A stretch of 64,000 nucleotides of DNA. Origin: Sycobia sp. Sy_11 (Eukaryota > Arthropoda > Insecta > Hymenoptera > Epichrysomallidae). The translations under genes were made by a program, and so were the position numbers. The notes beneath the pieces are model-generated. The model saw only the letters and a program-made list of their open reading frames with translations. It was not told the DNA's origin and did not search any database. Of this stretch, positions 48,923 through 60,780 are shown in pieces; positions within the stretch are counted from its first letter, which is position 1, and each line of letters opens with the position of its first letter. The stretch is from NCBI GenBank assembly GCA_018907035.1, contig JACCIC010000214.1, forward strand, positions 1 through 64,000, given 5' to 3'.

Positions 48923-49179
48923 TTCACACACACACATATTTATTTATTTATTTATTTAAAATGATGTTTTTAATATCCAAATACATTGAATGTTAATAAA
49001 GGGTAATTTTTAAAACTTTTTATATATGCAACTCGAAAGTACAATTTCACTTGTGTACTTGTCTTACGTTCTTTTTAGTTACATTCCAACCAATTTGATC
49101 AAAAACTTTAAACCTTGGTAATTGTAGTAAAAGAACATAAATGTATTCATAGCTATAAAAATTCTTAACCATACCTTTG

Positions 49180-49336
49180 AAATTACCAACAGTAGTTTTT
49201 TTACATTATAATGGCGATCACTTGAAATAAAACTTTTTTTCCTTTATTTAACGTTGTGCTATTTTTTGCTCCTAAATAGTGATGTTAATCAATCACGGAG
49301 GTTTACGATGTGTTTCTAACCAAAGCACATGTAAAT
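49180..49336 (+). repeat. Dispersed repeat family, copy B
   Basis: Direct-orientation relative of 5085-5225. The core 49263-49335 aligns without gaps to the other copy over 73 nt at about 77% identity. Upstream similarity (ttaccaa, tagttttt, acatt) is weaker and gapped. No terminal repeats or reading frame identify the parent element. Confidence 0.75.
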
Positions 49337-49480
49337 TTTTACGGTAATGTTTCCATACAGTGAATTAATTATTAATTTTATGGAAATATGTACAATTGTT
49401 CGTTCGGTAGTTAACAACAAGTAGATCCGCAACTGATTTCATTCGAGAGTCAGCGCAATTATCTATCTGATCGAATATCG

Positions 49481-50110
49481 CTCCAAATTTAAAAAGAGAA
49501 ATCTCAGAAACGCTCCAGTGCCAATGAACTCGGGGATCGCTTCGAGGCCCGTGCTGCCGCGCATTTGTCACCAATCGCGCGTATCGCGAATAATTCCGCC
49601 TCTCGCGAATTTGGCTCGGATTTTTATCCGGCGCCGCGACGACCGGGACGTGGGGGATCCGTGGCCCCCCCCCCCGGGCATCGAATCGCGCAATAATACG
49701 CGCGAGCTCCGCGATCGGAAACGCCGCGTTATTCCGGATTTTAGTCATCAGAATCCTGTGCTCCGCCGAAAATCGCGTTTGGCGGCCGAGCGCTCGTGGC
49801 GAAAATTTCAGCCGCGCCCAATTTCTGCGCCTGGAGCCAGCGGTCATTAGCGGCCGTCGAGTTGCCATCGGCAATGCCAGCGCGCACGGCCGGACGGGCT
49901 GGATTGCCAATAGCGGACACAATTCGCGCGCATCGCGCAACGTAATTCTGTCGTATTCATTCCGGGACGGCCGGGGCACGACTAGGAGGGATTCGGGCAA
50001 TATACAAACGACGCGCCACAGCTGACGAACGGCGCGTTTCAGTGGGATGCGCGCGCTATTGCGATTCGAGGCGTCCGCGCACGGATAAAGCGTTTTATGA
50101 AATCACTGAT
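49481..50110. other. GC-rich CpG-dense island with the longest tidy open frame
   Basis: CpG-dense island with a run of eleven C at 49665-49675. A minus-strand frame (49365-50000, 211 codons) is the second longest in the window and the longest free of long repeats. Its product is Arg/Ala/Pro-rich in the island part, continues into ordinary AT-rich DNA, and has no recognisable domain. Antisense frames are also open, as expected for GC-rich noncoding DNA. Confidence 0.4.
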
Positions 50111-51700
50111 TAATTCGTACGATTGGAGGATTCGTGCAATTTTTGTTTCCGATGAACTTTTAACATAAATGTATGTTCGAATGGTTTTATGAGAATTTCA
50201 CCGAGTACAAAGAATAATGACTTCGGATACTTTGATACTGGACTTTTTGTGAATTTTACTCGCAAGCCACGCTTATAAAAACGATTGAAGCTTAAGCAAG
50301 AACGTAAACGAAAGATAAATCGAATGACATTAAAGTGTCGCACTCAATCTTGTCGAATTGACAAATCGATTAGAACGCCTGCAAGACATCAGAACTTATA
50401 TTAGCAAATTACCTATAAAGATAAACTCAAAACGTTTATAAAATTACAAGATTGTAAGATAGATGTACCGATGAGTAACTGTATATATATAAATACTATA
50501 GTAGTGTATAGTCATATATGCGATTTTTATTTTATAGTACATATACGTATAATTTGAAAAGAAAAAAAGTCACCGTAGAAGTCATTTGACTCCATACTTA
50601 TAGGATTGAAGAATTCTGTAATTTTGATTTTGACTCAGAACACCTCGCAGTGATATTCTCACATTGTTATTTTCTACAACGGACAGAGCGCGATATCTGG
50701 CCTCGGATACGAGAAAGAGTAAAATTGAAGGAATGCATGGATTAAGGAGTATGGAAGGAATACGACTCGTCTTCACAGAGACAATGTAGCACGCACCTCT
50801 ATTCGTATTCCTATGAGTCTGTAAACCTCGGTGAGATACAAATTTTAATTACGAATATCTTGGGAATACGAGCTTCGTCGCTTTCGTCCCTCTTATTCAT
50901 GATATTACTCCGAGCTTTATACGCTTTTCCGCGTCTAGAGATGTATGTGTATATATATGTCTTCTAGATCGTCTATGACTGACCACTTATCGGGTGAATT
51001 TTTGTTACGAATTATTCTTAAATCAATTGCATTTCGGACGTATTGTATACAAGTATTGATTAAAGCAATTATTCTTAAATAATTCGTTGTATTCGTTAAA
51101 TTAATTTACTTTTATAGAGAATCAGATCAGATTTTAACCTGTCTTCGAGTTTTTATCAACAATTTTATTCTGATCAATTCATCTTTCTATTAAAATACTA
51201 TAATTCATTGCTTTTACTTGGGACATAATCATAGTCGTTTGATTTCGTATACATTTAAGAGAAATTCCAAATGCATAAAAAAAAACCATTCTAATAGTCT
51301 CTTCAGACGTGGATATCTAAATCTCACAAACCAACAAATCTACACGACGGTATAATCCTTCTAATTACAGTAATTATGGCCGGTCGCTAATATACGCAGC
51401 TCTTTTCCACGTATAGGGTAACGTTCAAGAAAGAGAAATCTTCATTAATCGGCCCTTCCTCTTAACTAATAAATTTACGAATTTACTCTGCTTTAGAGGT
51501 TGGAAAAATTGTCGAACATCTGCATGTTCTTTTCGCAATATTCGGAAAGCGAGATAAGTACTGCTATTTTCATTTCAATCCCTGTATTTCGTACTCCTCT
51601 TATATTTTTAGGAGCCCTTCGCGTTTCATCTACTCAAGAATATTCCGCGTTACCAGAGAATTTCTCTCGTATTCGAACGTTGCAGATAGTCCGCTGAAAA
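50111..51700. other. AT-rich stretch
   Basis: No gene recognised. The patch 51370-51700 has intermediate composition. Confidence 0.42.
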
Positions 51701-52740
51701 AATCGTATATTGTCACGCTTAGACGATACGCCAGAATCACGCGAACATCAAATCTGACCGAGTCTTTACGTTCGATTGATTTTATTCGACTCTATTAATA
51801 CGAGAGGGCACGTTATGCGCCGTCGTGTAGAACTGAGCCGATTGTCCGCTGGCTAACAGAGAGGATCCACTCGCGGATACCGTATCCAGCAGGATCTTAT
51901 CGACCGTGCAATCATCCTACTTATCCTGTGTATTTCTTACTTAAGTACCAGTACGTTATTCGAGCAGAAGAGGACACTTCCCTTCCTGTAATTTTCCTTC
52001 GCGCTTCTCGCACGGTGCGCACCGTCGATTGATCCTTTGCTTACGTTACTACCCCTGTCTCCCAAACTGAAATCCTTACTTTATTCCCACACCATCGAGC
52101 GTGCCCTGTATCTCTACTCGTGGGATAAAAGTCTCCACTTGACTGGAGGTGCAACGTAGACGAGGTATTTCTGTTCATTATCGTTCATTTTTATTTCTTC
52201 ATTAGCACGTTTATTATCAACGAGTACCGCGCTATTATATTTCTCTCACATACAATTGCGATTCTGTAAAAGACCCAGGAACTCCGCCCCGTCCATAACA
52301 GCTGGTAGGGAGCAATGGTATATACATAGATGTTGATGGAGGAAGTAGCACCCCGCTCGGCATTCTTCGTCGCAAGGCGAGCTCGGTTATAATGAGCCCC
52401 GGGCGGTACAGTGGCGTACCGGTGTCGTCGAACGACTTTCCGCGGTCTGGCGAGGACGCGCTGGGCATTAAACGGCGGTCGCTGCTTTAATTGCCAGCCG
52501 CGGGTCAAAGTGGAAGTAACAATTGCAGAGAGGGCGACGAAACTTTCGGGAAGGGGCCAGGTTGATTGTCCCGCCGGCTGCGCAGACGTTATATACGTAC
52601 GCAGTGGCGCTTTCAGGGCTCGGCTCGTTCCGTCGGCGAGGGAGGCGACGTTTTTACAATCATCGTTCGGTGTCTCGTTATCGTTGATTGGCCAACGATG
52701 CCCAATTTCGAATCGCGCAAGTTCGGTCGGCTTTATTTTT
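51701..52740. other. Moderately GC-rich island
   Basis: Raised G+C and CpG, strongest at 52380-52660. Overlapping frames on both strands (188 codons minus, 146 codons plus) are unrecognised and are mutual shadows. Confidence 0.4.
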
Positions 52741-53230
52741 ATTCGTTTCTTCAGCAAAAGCTTGGAATTTAGATGTATTATATCAATATTTTGTTTTACA
52801 TTTTCTGTTCGTCAATTATTAACGAATAATGCTTGTAAGACATTCGTCTAACATTTATGATAAATTTATCATGTTTTGGATGTTAGGATAAATTAATTCC
52901 ACTTAATATTGTTTAAATAGAATGAAATGAATTGTTAATATATAATATTGTATCAATTCTAATGAACATAATTTTTCTTAACATCGGGAACCACTTTACC
53001 AAAATTGTGTCAATCTCGAATTTGAATAAAATTCACAAAGTAAATCATCTTTCGTAGTATTAATTTTCTTTATTTAGCAATGATATATTAAGATCCAATA
53101 TATTTCTCATTTGAATCAAAGTTTTAGTATTTTTACAAAAAAAAACTTACATGCCTGCGCTAATTGCAGTACTAAAATAACGTTAGAAAATTTATTCTAG
53201 TGAAAAATAACGTAATGAACCAGAAGAAAC
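52741..53230. other. AT-rich spacer
   Basis: Nothing recognised. Confidence 0.4.
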
Positions 53231-54400
53231 GAATAATAAATAATAATGCGAATCGTAAAATCGGAACGCACCGGTCTTTTGAACCGTAAATCGTACAGTC
53301 CTAGAAATACGAAGCACGAGAAACATTGGATTCGCGCTTCGGCGTTCTTCATTTGTTCCGTACCTACGCTCGACATTTTGTACTCGCTCCGTGTTTTACG
53401 TACGCTTTAAATTTATACACGCTAATGCCGCGTAAAACGAACTCTCGTGCGCCATGGCCCGGCGCTGACGCGTAAGGGATGGAAAAAAAACAATTCGTTA
53501 ACGCGTGAAGTTTTCAGGACGGGCTTTGGCGTTCGAAGGCAAAAAAAAAAAAAAAACAAACCACGCGTCCTCGACAAAACGAATGGATTTTTAAAGGATC
53601 CTCGATCAAATTAAATTGATAATCGTCTTTTCGCCATTCCTCGTCGTTACGCCAGAATACCGCCCCGACTCACCGCCCGGGCGTCGTTACGCGACGCGTC
53701 CCACGGTTGGAATTTTCGAATTTTCGAAATTCTCCGCTGCGCCTAAAACGGGCGTAACGACGTCGTATAAGTAAAATGCGTCGAAAGGGCTCGCAAGGGC
53801 TGCACGGGCTGCGCGGTCTAATTCAATTATTAACCGTCGAGCGCGCCCGCGCGCCCTCGCCCGCGCCCGCGCCTCAGTTAACCGCGCGCAAGCGAGGCTT
53901 CCCGGTGGCACGGCCGTCCCTCTACCAACCCATCCCCCGCTGACCAAATCCCACAAAAGGGCACGGATTACGGGCTGATCCTTAAAGGGACGCCGTATGA
54001 ATTTAAAATGGGCATTATTCGGATATTGGCTCTTGGTTGAGAAATTGCCACTGGGGAATTCGAAGCAATGGGGCATTATTATTGGGTTATTGATTTAATT
54101 AAATTTCGGGTGAATCGTATACCTGGGTCTTCTGAGATGCCGTTGATTTTGTTCGTGAACTTCTTCTTCCGCGCTGAAATTTTGACTATATTCTATTACG
54201 AAGAAAGTAGGCAATCTAAATGTCCCAGCAGAGGTGGAGAAGTTAAGCCCGATCCACTTTGGGCGAATTATGCTCTCCTTGTGCGCCAATCGTCAAACGA
54301 ATCGAACGTTCGTTCTGGAAAAACAGTCGGAAAAATTAAACGTATGTTTCTCTATACCGGCATTTCAATAAAGCATTTAAATTGAACGAATACGTTGCCA
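53231..54400. other. GC-rich island
   Basis: CpG-rich, densest at 53660-53920, with an A16 run at 53541-53556. Frames up to 129 codons are Arg/Ala-rich and unrecognised. Confidence 0.4.
53541..53556. repeat. Run of 16 A
   Basis: Mononucleotide run in a GC-rich island. Confidence 0.95.
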
Positions 54401-55490
54401 CAACCTCTCAGAAATAGAAGAAATTTATTAGATATACGACTATAATGAATGAACAGATAATAATCGATGGACTACTTCAAGGTATTAGGGCTAGGTGAAT
54501 GATATTTTTCTGTCCAATCAACGTACCATTGACATGATCTCCTCGAGTATTTAAATCAAAGAGAATAGATTTAATTTAACGCAAAATTTTTATCGTTCTC
54601 ACAGTCTCTGCACAATAAAGTCATTCAATTATTTAACGACGGTCTGGCGGTCCATCTTCATATCATCCCCGTGGAGCCTGAAATGAAAATTACTACTAAA
54701 AAATAAATGAAAAACTGAAATAAAACAAAGATATAAAGAAAATTAAAAATAACAATAATGAATATATTATTGTTATCAAATAAGAGAACGTAACTGCTCC
54801 GATCGGGAAAATCGATCGAATCTATGCACCTGCTGTCGTCCAACATGTCGAACCGCTTGCGTTGGTCTTCAGGGATTAAACGATGCAATGATCGACAATG
54901 CAATTACATGACCAACATCAACTCCACTTAAGTTTCAATGTGAAGCATACTCGCTCGTCCGATTAATATTTGCCAGAGTAATTAATTTTATAAATTGAAA
55001 TAAGCTACTTATATTAATATAATTTTTAAGTATACATTTGAATGTTATAGATTTTTTTAAATTACATCTGATACTTTCCCATACACCTTTTATACATAGT
55101 AGAGCAAGAACATTTTCCAATTTTATCTTTCATATCGTTTACTCTAGTGTTATAAATTTTCTTCACTCTTTCCGCAATAATTTTTCTCTATACAATCAAC
55201 TGGAAAATAATTATTAATGAATATCGTTTTAACTAATTTCAAATTATTTTCTCTAAAATTAAGCCCCTTTGCAGTACTTGTCTTATGTCCGAATTGACGG
55301 TGTTAATCAAAATTTAATAATGTACCAGATCAGGCAGAATTTCTATGTCAATTTAATTTTACTCAGTTATTGCTAATTATAACAACTTAACTTATTTAAC
55401 TATGTTTCTATTATAAATGCAACATTATCATGGACAGAATTCAAAACTATTCTAATCGACAAAGGAAAGTTCGTTTAAATTTACATCTAT
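54401..55490. other. AT-rich stretch
   Basis: No gene recognised. Confidence 0.42.
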
Positions 55491-56200
55491 CCCCTTGGCA
55501 TTGGCGGCTTTCGATTTAGATCCGCGGCGATCAATCCTCCTCGTTCCGCACCACCGAGCGATTGCCTCGAATTGCTACGCCTGACCTCGTCCCGCCTCGA
55601 ACGAGGATCGACCTAGCAAAGGGCCGAGAGAGGGGCAAAACTTTCCTCGCGCGCGCCCGTCTCCCCGCTTGTCTCGACGATTCTGCTTGGACCGCCGATC
55701 TCCGCGCCGCGCTGAGCGTTCGCTCGACCAGCCTCCGTAAAATACGAGAGCGGGCTCGCGCGGCGGCTGCGGCGGCGGTGGGAGCGTTTAACCGTCGGTC
55801 CGCCTCGAATCGCGTTGATGATTTTTCGGGCGTTCCGGCGCGCGCGCGCGTGCGTCGGGATTTAAAGCGGGCTGCCGTTTGTTATCACTCCCCCCCCCCA
55901 CCGCCTGCGTCCCTCCTACCTCCTCCTCGTGCCCCCAGCCCTTCGTGGGAGGGAGGGGGGTCCGACGATTTGCGATAGCCGCAATCACTCTCCGCGCAAG
56001 CGAACCATTGTTTTCCCTAGTCGATCCGACCGCCGGGATCCTCGTTTTATGTTACCGGACATTTTCCGGGATGCACTGGAGTATTTTCCTTCCCGTGGCG
56101 TGAATTTTTTTTCGAGATTGTACCGAGGCCTCCGTTGAGCGTTGCCTGCCAGGGTGACTCACGGTGTTTGTCTCGGTCGATGCAGGAAAAGTTGGGAGGA
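55491..56200. other. GC-rich CpG-dense island
   Basis: One of the most CpG-dense segments, with gcggcgg-type runs near 55762-55776 and a run of ten C at 55890-55899. A plus-strand frame of 138 codons (55562-55978) is rich in Arg, Ala and Pro with an Ala run; no family is recognised. Confidence 0.45.
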
Positions 56201-57327
56201 TCTGCGACATACTGATTTATTCAAACGTACATTGGATAAATTTGAAAGGAATTATTTGGTTCAAGCGTAAAATTATTAATTGGAATGTGGGATGATATAA
56301 AAATCGTAATAAAAAAAAACTTTTACGCGTGTATCTGGCATATTAATAAAGAAGAAGTATGGTAGCATTGCGAATTATTATATTATCTTACGTAATTTCT
56401 GACAAAATTTTCGTCCAACTCATTGTCTTCGTCATTTGCGATATTCTCAGTTTAATATTAAGCCACATTTTTAATATAAGACCAAGAACAATAATAACTG
56501 ATCTATTAATTTATTGCAAAATTTATACGAATTTTCGGCCGCAGTTTTATAATCAAGAGTACCCGGAACACCGTTTTTTCTTATATAAAGAATATCCTTC
56601 AGAATTGTTTTGATTCGATAAATCGTCGAAACGTCGAAATCATCTGTATTCACTACTACACTTAGTTTTGGAAGTATAAACAATTAGTTCATAGAATACA
56701 ACGAATATCTGACAGAAACGCTAAACATTTTTCAGCTATAAACAAGGTATTTCATTATGAAGGTACCTAGAAACAAGGTACATAGCTTCGGTAATAATTA
56801 GCTTAACATATAACGTTTTTCCGGTCATTTCCGCGGATTTATAAATACATTTTTGGTTATCATCGAAATTTAGCTTAAAACAAGCTAGGTGTAAGCTAGG
56901 TATAATATATAGCATTGCTAAAAAATTAATATCATTGCTATGTATTATTATATGAATTCATTGACGTTGATAGTTGCTTTAATGAATAAATTGTAAATTT
57001 ACATCGAGTTCCTAATTTTGAATATTGGATTCGTTTATATAGAAACTATAACATATACATATATAATACATATTAAACGCATCCAAAATAGTTTACACAT
57101 TCGCATGAAATATTAAATATATGTATGCGAAATCTGAATCGAGTTTATATACTAGCCAAGGTAATTTTTTATCACTTGCGGAAGTCTCCAGTCACCAGAC
57201 ACGCAGTGTGTGCACTCTCCATAAATTAAAATTTTAATAGAAACTCAACTTCACATAAATTTTAAAAAAAGTCAAAAAACAATAAAATTATATTATTTAT
57301 TAAATTATTTATTTTATAAATTACTAG

Positions 57328-57331
<4 letters not shown>

Positions 57332-57376
<45 letters not shown>
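57332..57376. repeat. (TA)n microsatellite, about 45 bp
   Basis: Uninterrupted alternation. Confidence 0.97.
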
Positions 57377-57380
<4 letters not shown>

Positions 57381-57624
57381 CCAGTAATTGAAATAGGTAT
57401 AAGATAAAAAAAATAATATTTTTGATCAATAATATTGTCAGAATTTAAGCAGTGAAAATTATGTTTCAAAAATCTGTATACATATGATCTTGATATTAGT
57501 TTTTTATTGAAACGTTTTAATTCGTTTGCGTGCGCTGTCAGAGCAGCCAAAACTAACTACCAATTGATGTAACATCAGCCTAACCTTTCAACTATCGAAG
57601 TATTTTAATTTATTAATCAAATCG

Positions 57625-57630
<6 letters not shown>

Positions 57631-57670
<40 letters not shown>
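57631..57670. repeat. (TA)n microsatellite, about 40 bp
   Basis: Uninterrupted alternation. Confidence 0.97.
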
Positions 57671-57673
<3 letters not shown>

Positions 57674-58060
57674 TACAAAAATAATATTCAGCAAGGTAAA
57701 ATACGTACATATTTCTATAAAAACTTAATTTTTTTCTTCTATTATTTTCATCCTACTTTCCAACTCTTGAATTTCTGTAATTAATAAACGATATTTTCTT
57801 GTTCGTCTGTTAGAATTGTTTTATCATTTCCGTAAGTTTATAAACGAAAGAAAACAAAACACGTTAATTTCAATATATAATCAATAATTTCAATTCAATT
57901 TTCAAAGTCACAAACGCAAGATTCTTTTACACTATTTATGAAGATTTTTTTATTCAAAGAAATGCAACATGGTTTGATGACTTGGGCGTGCAGTATTAAA
58001 TTAAACAAAGTATGGCAATGTACAGTATTAAAAATTGATACATTTTACGACAGCCTGAGT

Positions 58061-58510
58061 CTACCTTCCAATTTTCCCGAGTATTAACCGACATACTTTT
58101 CTAATAAAAAATAATGATATGAGCGATAATTCGAAATTGGCGCTCCTTGAATAATTATATTGACCTGAATAAAAACAACGATTGTTGAATATTTCTCGTT
58201 TGTTGTAAGTACGGGTTATAGATGCAAGAATTAATTTGCCCATTTTCAGGCCAGCCATGTAATTATCGGAGAAATTTTTGATATAAAAAAAGGATTTGGC
58301 AGGATTCATTAAATTTATATACTTAACTAATTGTGAGCGAGGCTCTCTTAAGATCGTAAAAAGGCGCTCTTCCCTCGAGCAATTACTTTCATTGGCAATT
58401 ACTTGAATCGGATGAAATTTTCTAGAATCGCAGCTTGACATGTGAAAATATATCAGAAACTCCACGAGTAATATTTTAAATATTGTCATTTTATTATTCT
58501 CTTCGTACAT
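58061..58510 (-). CDS. Candidate small secreted protein, unknown family (149 codons)
   Basis: A single minus-strand frame, unusual because it is long for AT-rich DNA and contains no simple repeat. From the second Met (residue 8) it has a signal-peptide-like start, with hydrophobic core FKILLVEFLIYF and a possible cleavage after SSC near residue 27. The rest has Cys at 27, 44, 112 and 140, four N-glycosylation sequons (Asn 40, 43, 79, 119), and a hydrophobic, basic C-terminus (about 127-149). An AATAAA lies about 105 nt past the stop on this strand (57948-57953), and a TATA-like tttatatt lies about 65 nt before the ATG. No domain is recognised. It could be a lineage-specific secreted gene, an eroded fragment or chance. 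Confidence 0.25.
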   Translation of the reverse strand: MYEENNKMTIFKILLVEFLIYFHMSSCDSRKFHPIQVIANESNCSREERLFTILREPRSQLVKYINLMNPAKSFFYIKNFSDNYMAGLKMGKLILASITRTYNKREIFNNRCFYSGQYNYSRSANFELSLISLFFIRKVCRLILGKIGR

Positions 58511-59318
58511 TCATAAAGATAATTTACTTATGATGTAAACGGGCATAAAAAAATTCTGCTTAGGTCGACCAATATAAAACAAAGTAGTAAATACTTTTAT
58601 CGGTACTACAACCCTTTATCATGGATTATTAGTATAGTTAAATTGTTGTTTATAAAAAATACCGTAAAATCGATAGAAAATATTTATTATTTAAATAAGT
58701 TAAATAAGTTAAATAATCTAAATCTTTTTTTCTGATTCAGTCAATAAAAGTAAATAAATTACGCTACTTTTACGATGCGCTCTAATTGAAGATTGTTCTA
58801 ATATGTCTAATATTCTCAAAAGTCTATATATATATTTATAAGAAATGTTGCATGTATAGAGATAATAGGTGAATTCGAAGTTCTTTAGTTTATCAGTTAC
58901 AGTATTAACGAGTATCCACACACGAGTACGAGATGGATTAATGCACCGTGTAATATTAGTTAAAGGGAATTTTTCGCAGTGAACAGACGGGAAATAACAA
59001 CAAGTTTTACAGCAATACATTTTCTAATTATTATATTCTTATACTTTGCGTTCGTTAATACACAGTCGCCGAAGTATAATTCAATTTTCGATGCACACGA
59101 CGAAACATCGATAGCCGAGTATTGATATGTCATTTATCAATTTATGATACTAGAGGCAGCATATCGGAATCAACTATTTGCAGCATATTTACAAAAGTGC
59201 TCGAGGCATACGTTCGGCGGGCGTTTTTATGGCCTCATTGATTGACGCGCAAAAAGAGTTCCGAAGCAACGATGAGTAGTACTCTCCTTTCAACAGACTA
59301 ACGGATGATTGTTCGTAA

Positions 59319-59347
59319 GTGTGTGTGTGTGTGTGCGCGCGCGCGCA
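59319..59347. repeat. (GT)n(GC)n alternating tract, Z-DNA-prone
   Basis: About eight gt units pass into about six gc units with strict purine-pyrimidine alternation, in otherwise AT-rich DNA. Confidence 0.93.
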
Positions 59348-60088
59348 GAAAACTTGTTATTACTTTCTATGATTGAATATAATACACATAACAAAAGCGA
59401 TATATTATGGAACGTGATTATTCACATCTATATTCAACAATTTCTAACACAGTATTTACATAATTAATATAAATTATGAATAAGACAATAAGCTTAGCTT
59501 TTAATTTTGGTGAAAAAATATTTTTCTTATAGATTGCAAGGGCATTCACCTACAAACTATTTTCTCATGTGTAACACGTGAGAGAGTCACAATAAATTAA
59601 CGAAACTCATTTATCGGCTGAAAACTAACATTCCAATTGATTTGCGCGTATGTGTTCAATTTCTTATAATTAATACAGGTATATTCGAATAGATTTATCT
59701 CGAAAAATACTGATTTTACAGACAAAAAAAAATCAGTTAACCAAGAAAATGAATTTTGATGGGATCTAGAGGTTTTGTTTGGAATATTTTTGCAAATTGC
59801 AGGATCGTGATTTTTTTCAGAACAGATTCTTCTGCACAAGTGAATTATCTAGAATTTGTCGTGTTCTCATACACGGTTTAGTTAATGAATGCTCATAATA
59901 TGCCTCCACATAATATCACTTAACGAGAATCGAAATTGTATACTGGAACCGTAAAATTTAAAAACATTCATACTTTTTTCATAAGAATTTATACCAAATA
60001 CATAGTATGAATTATAGAATAAACAATAATATATGATTAACCATGTCTCATCGAGTAAATAAAATATAAATTATCTGAAGATATTCAT

Positions 60089-60158
60089 AATAGTCTTGGC
60101 GTAGCTCTTAAAATTACGTTAGTTTTAGTGACGTAATTTTCAACTTATAAGGCTAATT
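60089..60158. other. Hairpin of about 70 nt, microRNA-precursor size
   Basis: A perfect 10-bp inner stem (aaaattacgt 60110-60119 with acgtaatttt 60131-60140) surrounds an 11-nt loop. An outer stem (aatagtctt with aaggctaatt) is separated from it by an internal loop. Length and shape are near those of microRNA precursors, but no known mature sequence is recognised. Confidence 0.35.
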
Positions 60159-60217
60159 TCGTAACACACTAAATACATATATAAATTAATGCCACAACAA
60201 GAGCGGTTGTTCTATTT

Positions 60218-60403
60218 TTGAAATTAAAATCTCGCGAGATTTATGATTTATACATCCCTATGGGATCTCGTCACGCCCCAATGTGGACAGTTCCGGCTCT
60301 TTCTCGCGTCATTTATTTTCACAACCTTCGCGCCCTCTTCCTCGTCGTCACCGCCGCCGCTTCTTCACTCGCTCACCCGCCCTCTTACGAAATAAATGGG
60401 GTG
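60218..60403 (+). CDS. Possible first coding exon with signal peptide, ending at a strong splice donor
   Basis: An ATG-started frame of 62 codons ends with GTG followed by gtaagt (60404-60409), a near-ideal donor, in phase 0. Near its end it encodes LRALFLVVTAAASSLA, which looks like a signal-peptide core with small residues before a possible cleavage site, followed by HPPSYEING. Methionines at residues 1, 15 and 22 are alternative starts; the later ones would give a signal peptide of more usual length. Past the donor the frame runs into a (GA)n repeat, as expected for an intron. No second exon was identified in the remaining 3.6 kb and no family is recognised. Hydrophobic frames and gtaagt sites both occur by chance. 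Confidence 0.2.
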
Positions 60404-60408
60404 GTAAG

Positions 60409-60411
<3 letters not shown>

Positions 60412-60446
<35 letters not shown>
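60412..60446. repeat. (GA)n microsatellite
   Basis: About 17 ag units directly after the possible splice donor. Confidence 0.97.
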
Positions 60447-60450
<4 letters not shown>

Positions 60451-60780
60451 CCGTCAAATGGAGAGGGCAACAACACTTCCTTCGCGGCTGGATTGAATTT
60501 TGTTTCCAAATCGATTGCCAGGATATGAGGGAGCGGCGGGGCGAAGGGGTGGATAAATACAGTTCGCCGACTCATCGTTGTTTACACTGGGCCAAGCGAG
60601 CCGTACTGGAGGAGGCTGGGGCAAAGTCGTGGGCGATGAGAGAAAAATTGAAATTTGCTCGAGTTAGATACCGGTTTATATATAAATGTACTTGGACGAT
60701 TTCGTTGAGCTATTGAGCGTTTGGTCACGATTTTCCCCGGGGTCAAGGGCCGAGCGAGCACGAAGCGCTCACGTACCTGC

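Larger units (their letters stand above)
48651..49480. other. AT-rich stretch with an (ATT)n repeat and a dispersed repeat
   Basis: No gene recognised. It holds the (ATT)n tract and copy B of the dispersed repeat, both listed separately. Confidence 0.45.
56201..58060. other. AT-rich stretch with two (TA)n tracts
   Basis: No gene recognised. A short direct repeat, aagctaggt twice, lies near 56884-56900. Confidence 0.45.
58511..60190. other. AT-rich stretch
   Basis: No confirmed gene. A minus-strand frame of 100 codons (58718-59020) with several Cys and one of 80 codons (59597-59839) lie on the same strand as the candidate above, but frames of these lengths are expected by chance. It contains a (GT)n(GC)n tract and a 70-nt hairpin. 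Confidence 0.35.
60191..60780. other. GC-richer island with a (GA)n tract
   Basis: CpG-containing island with a (GA)n tract. It holds the possible first exon listed next. Confidence 0.4.

Noticed and set aside
49365..50000. Minus-strand open frame of 211 codons
   Set aside because: It lies in a CpG-dense island with antisense frames also open, has Arg/Ala/Pro-rich text and no recognisable domain. Kept only as a note on the island.
52191..52851. Overlapping minus (188 codons) and plus (146 codons) frames
   Set aside because: They are mutual shadows in a GC-rich island with no recognisable family or splice support.
58718..59020. Cys-containing minus-strand frame of 100 codons upstream of the candidate secreted frame
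   Set aside because: Frames of about 100 codons are expected several times by chance in this window; no clear splice link joins it to the downstream frame.
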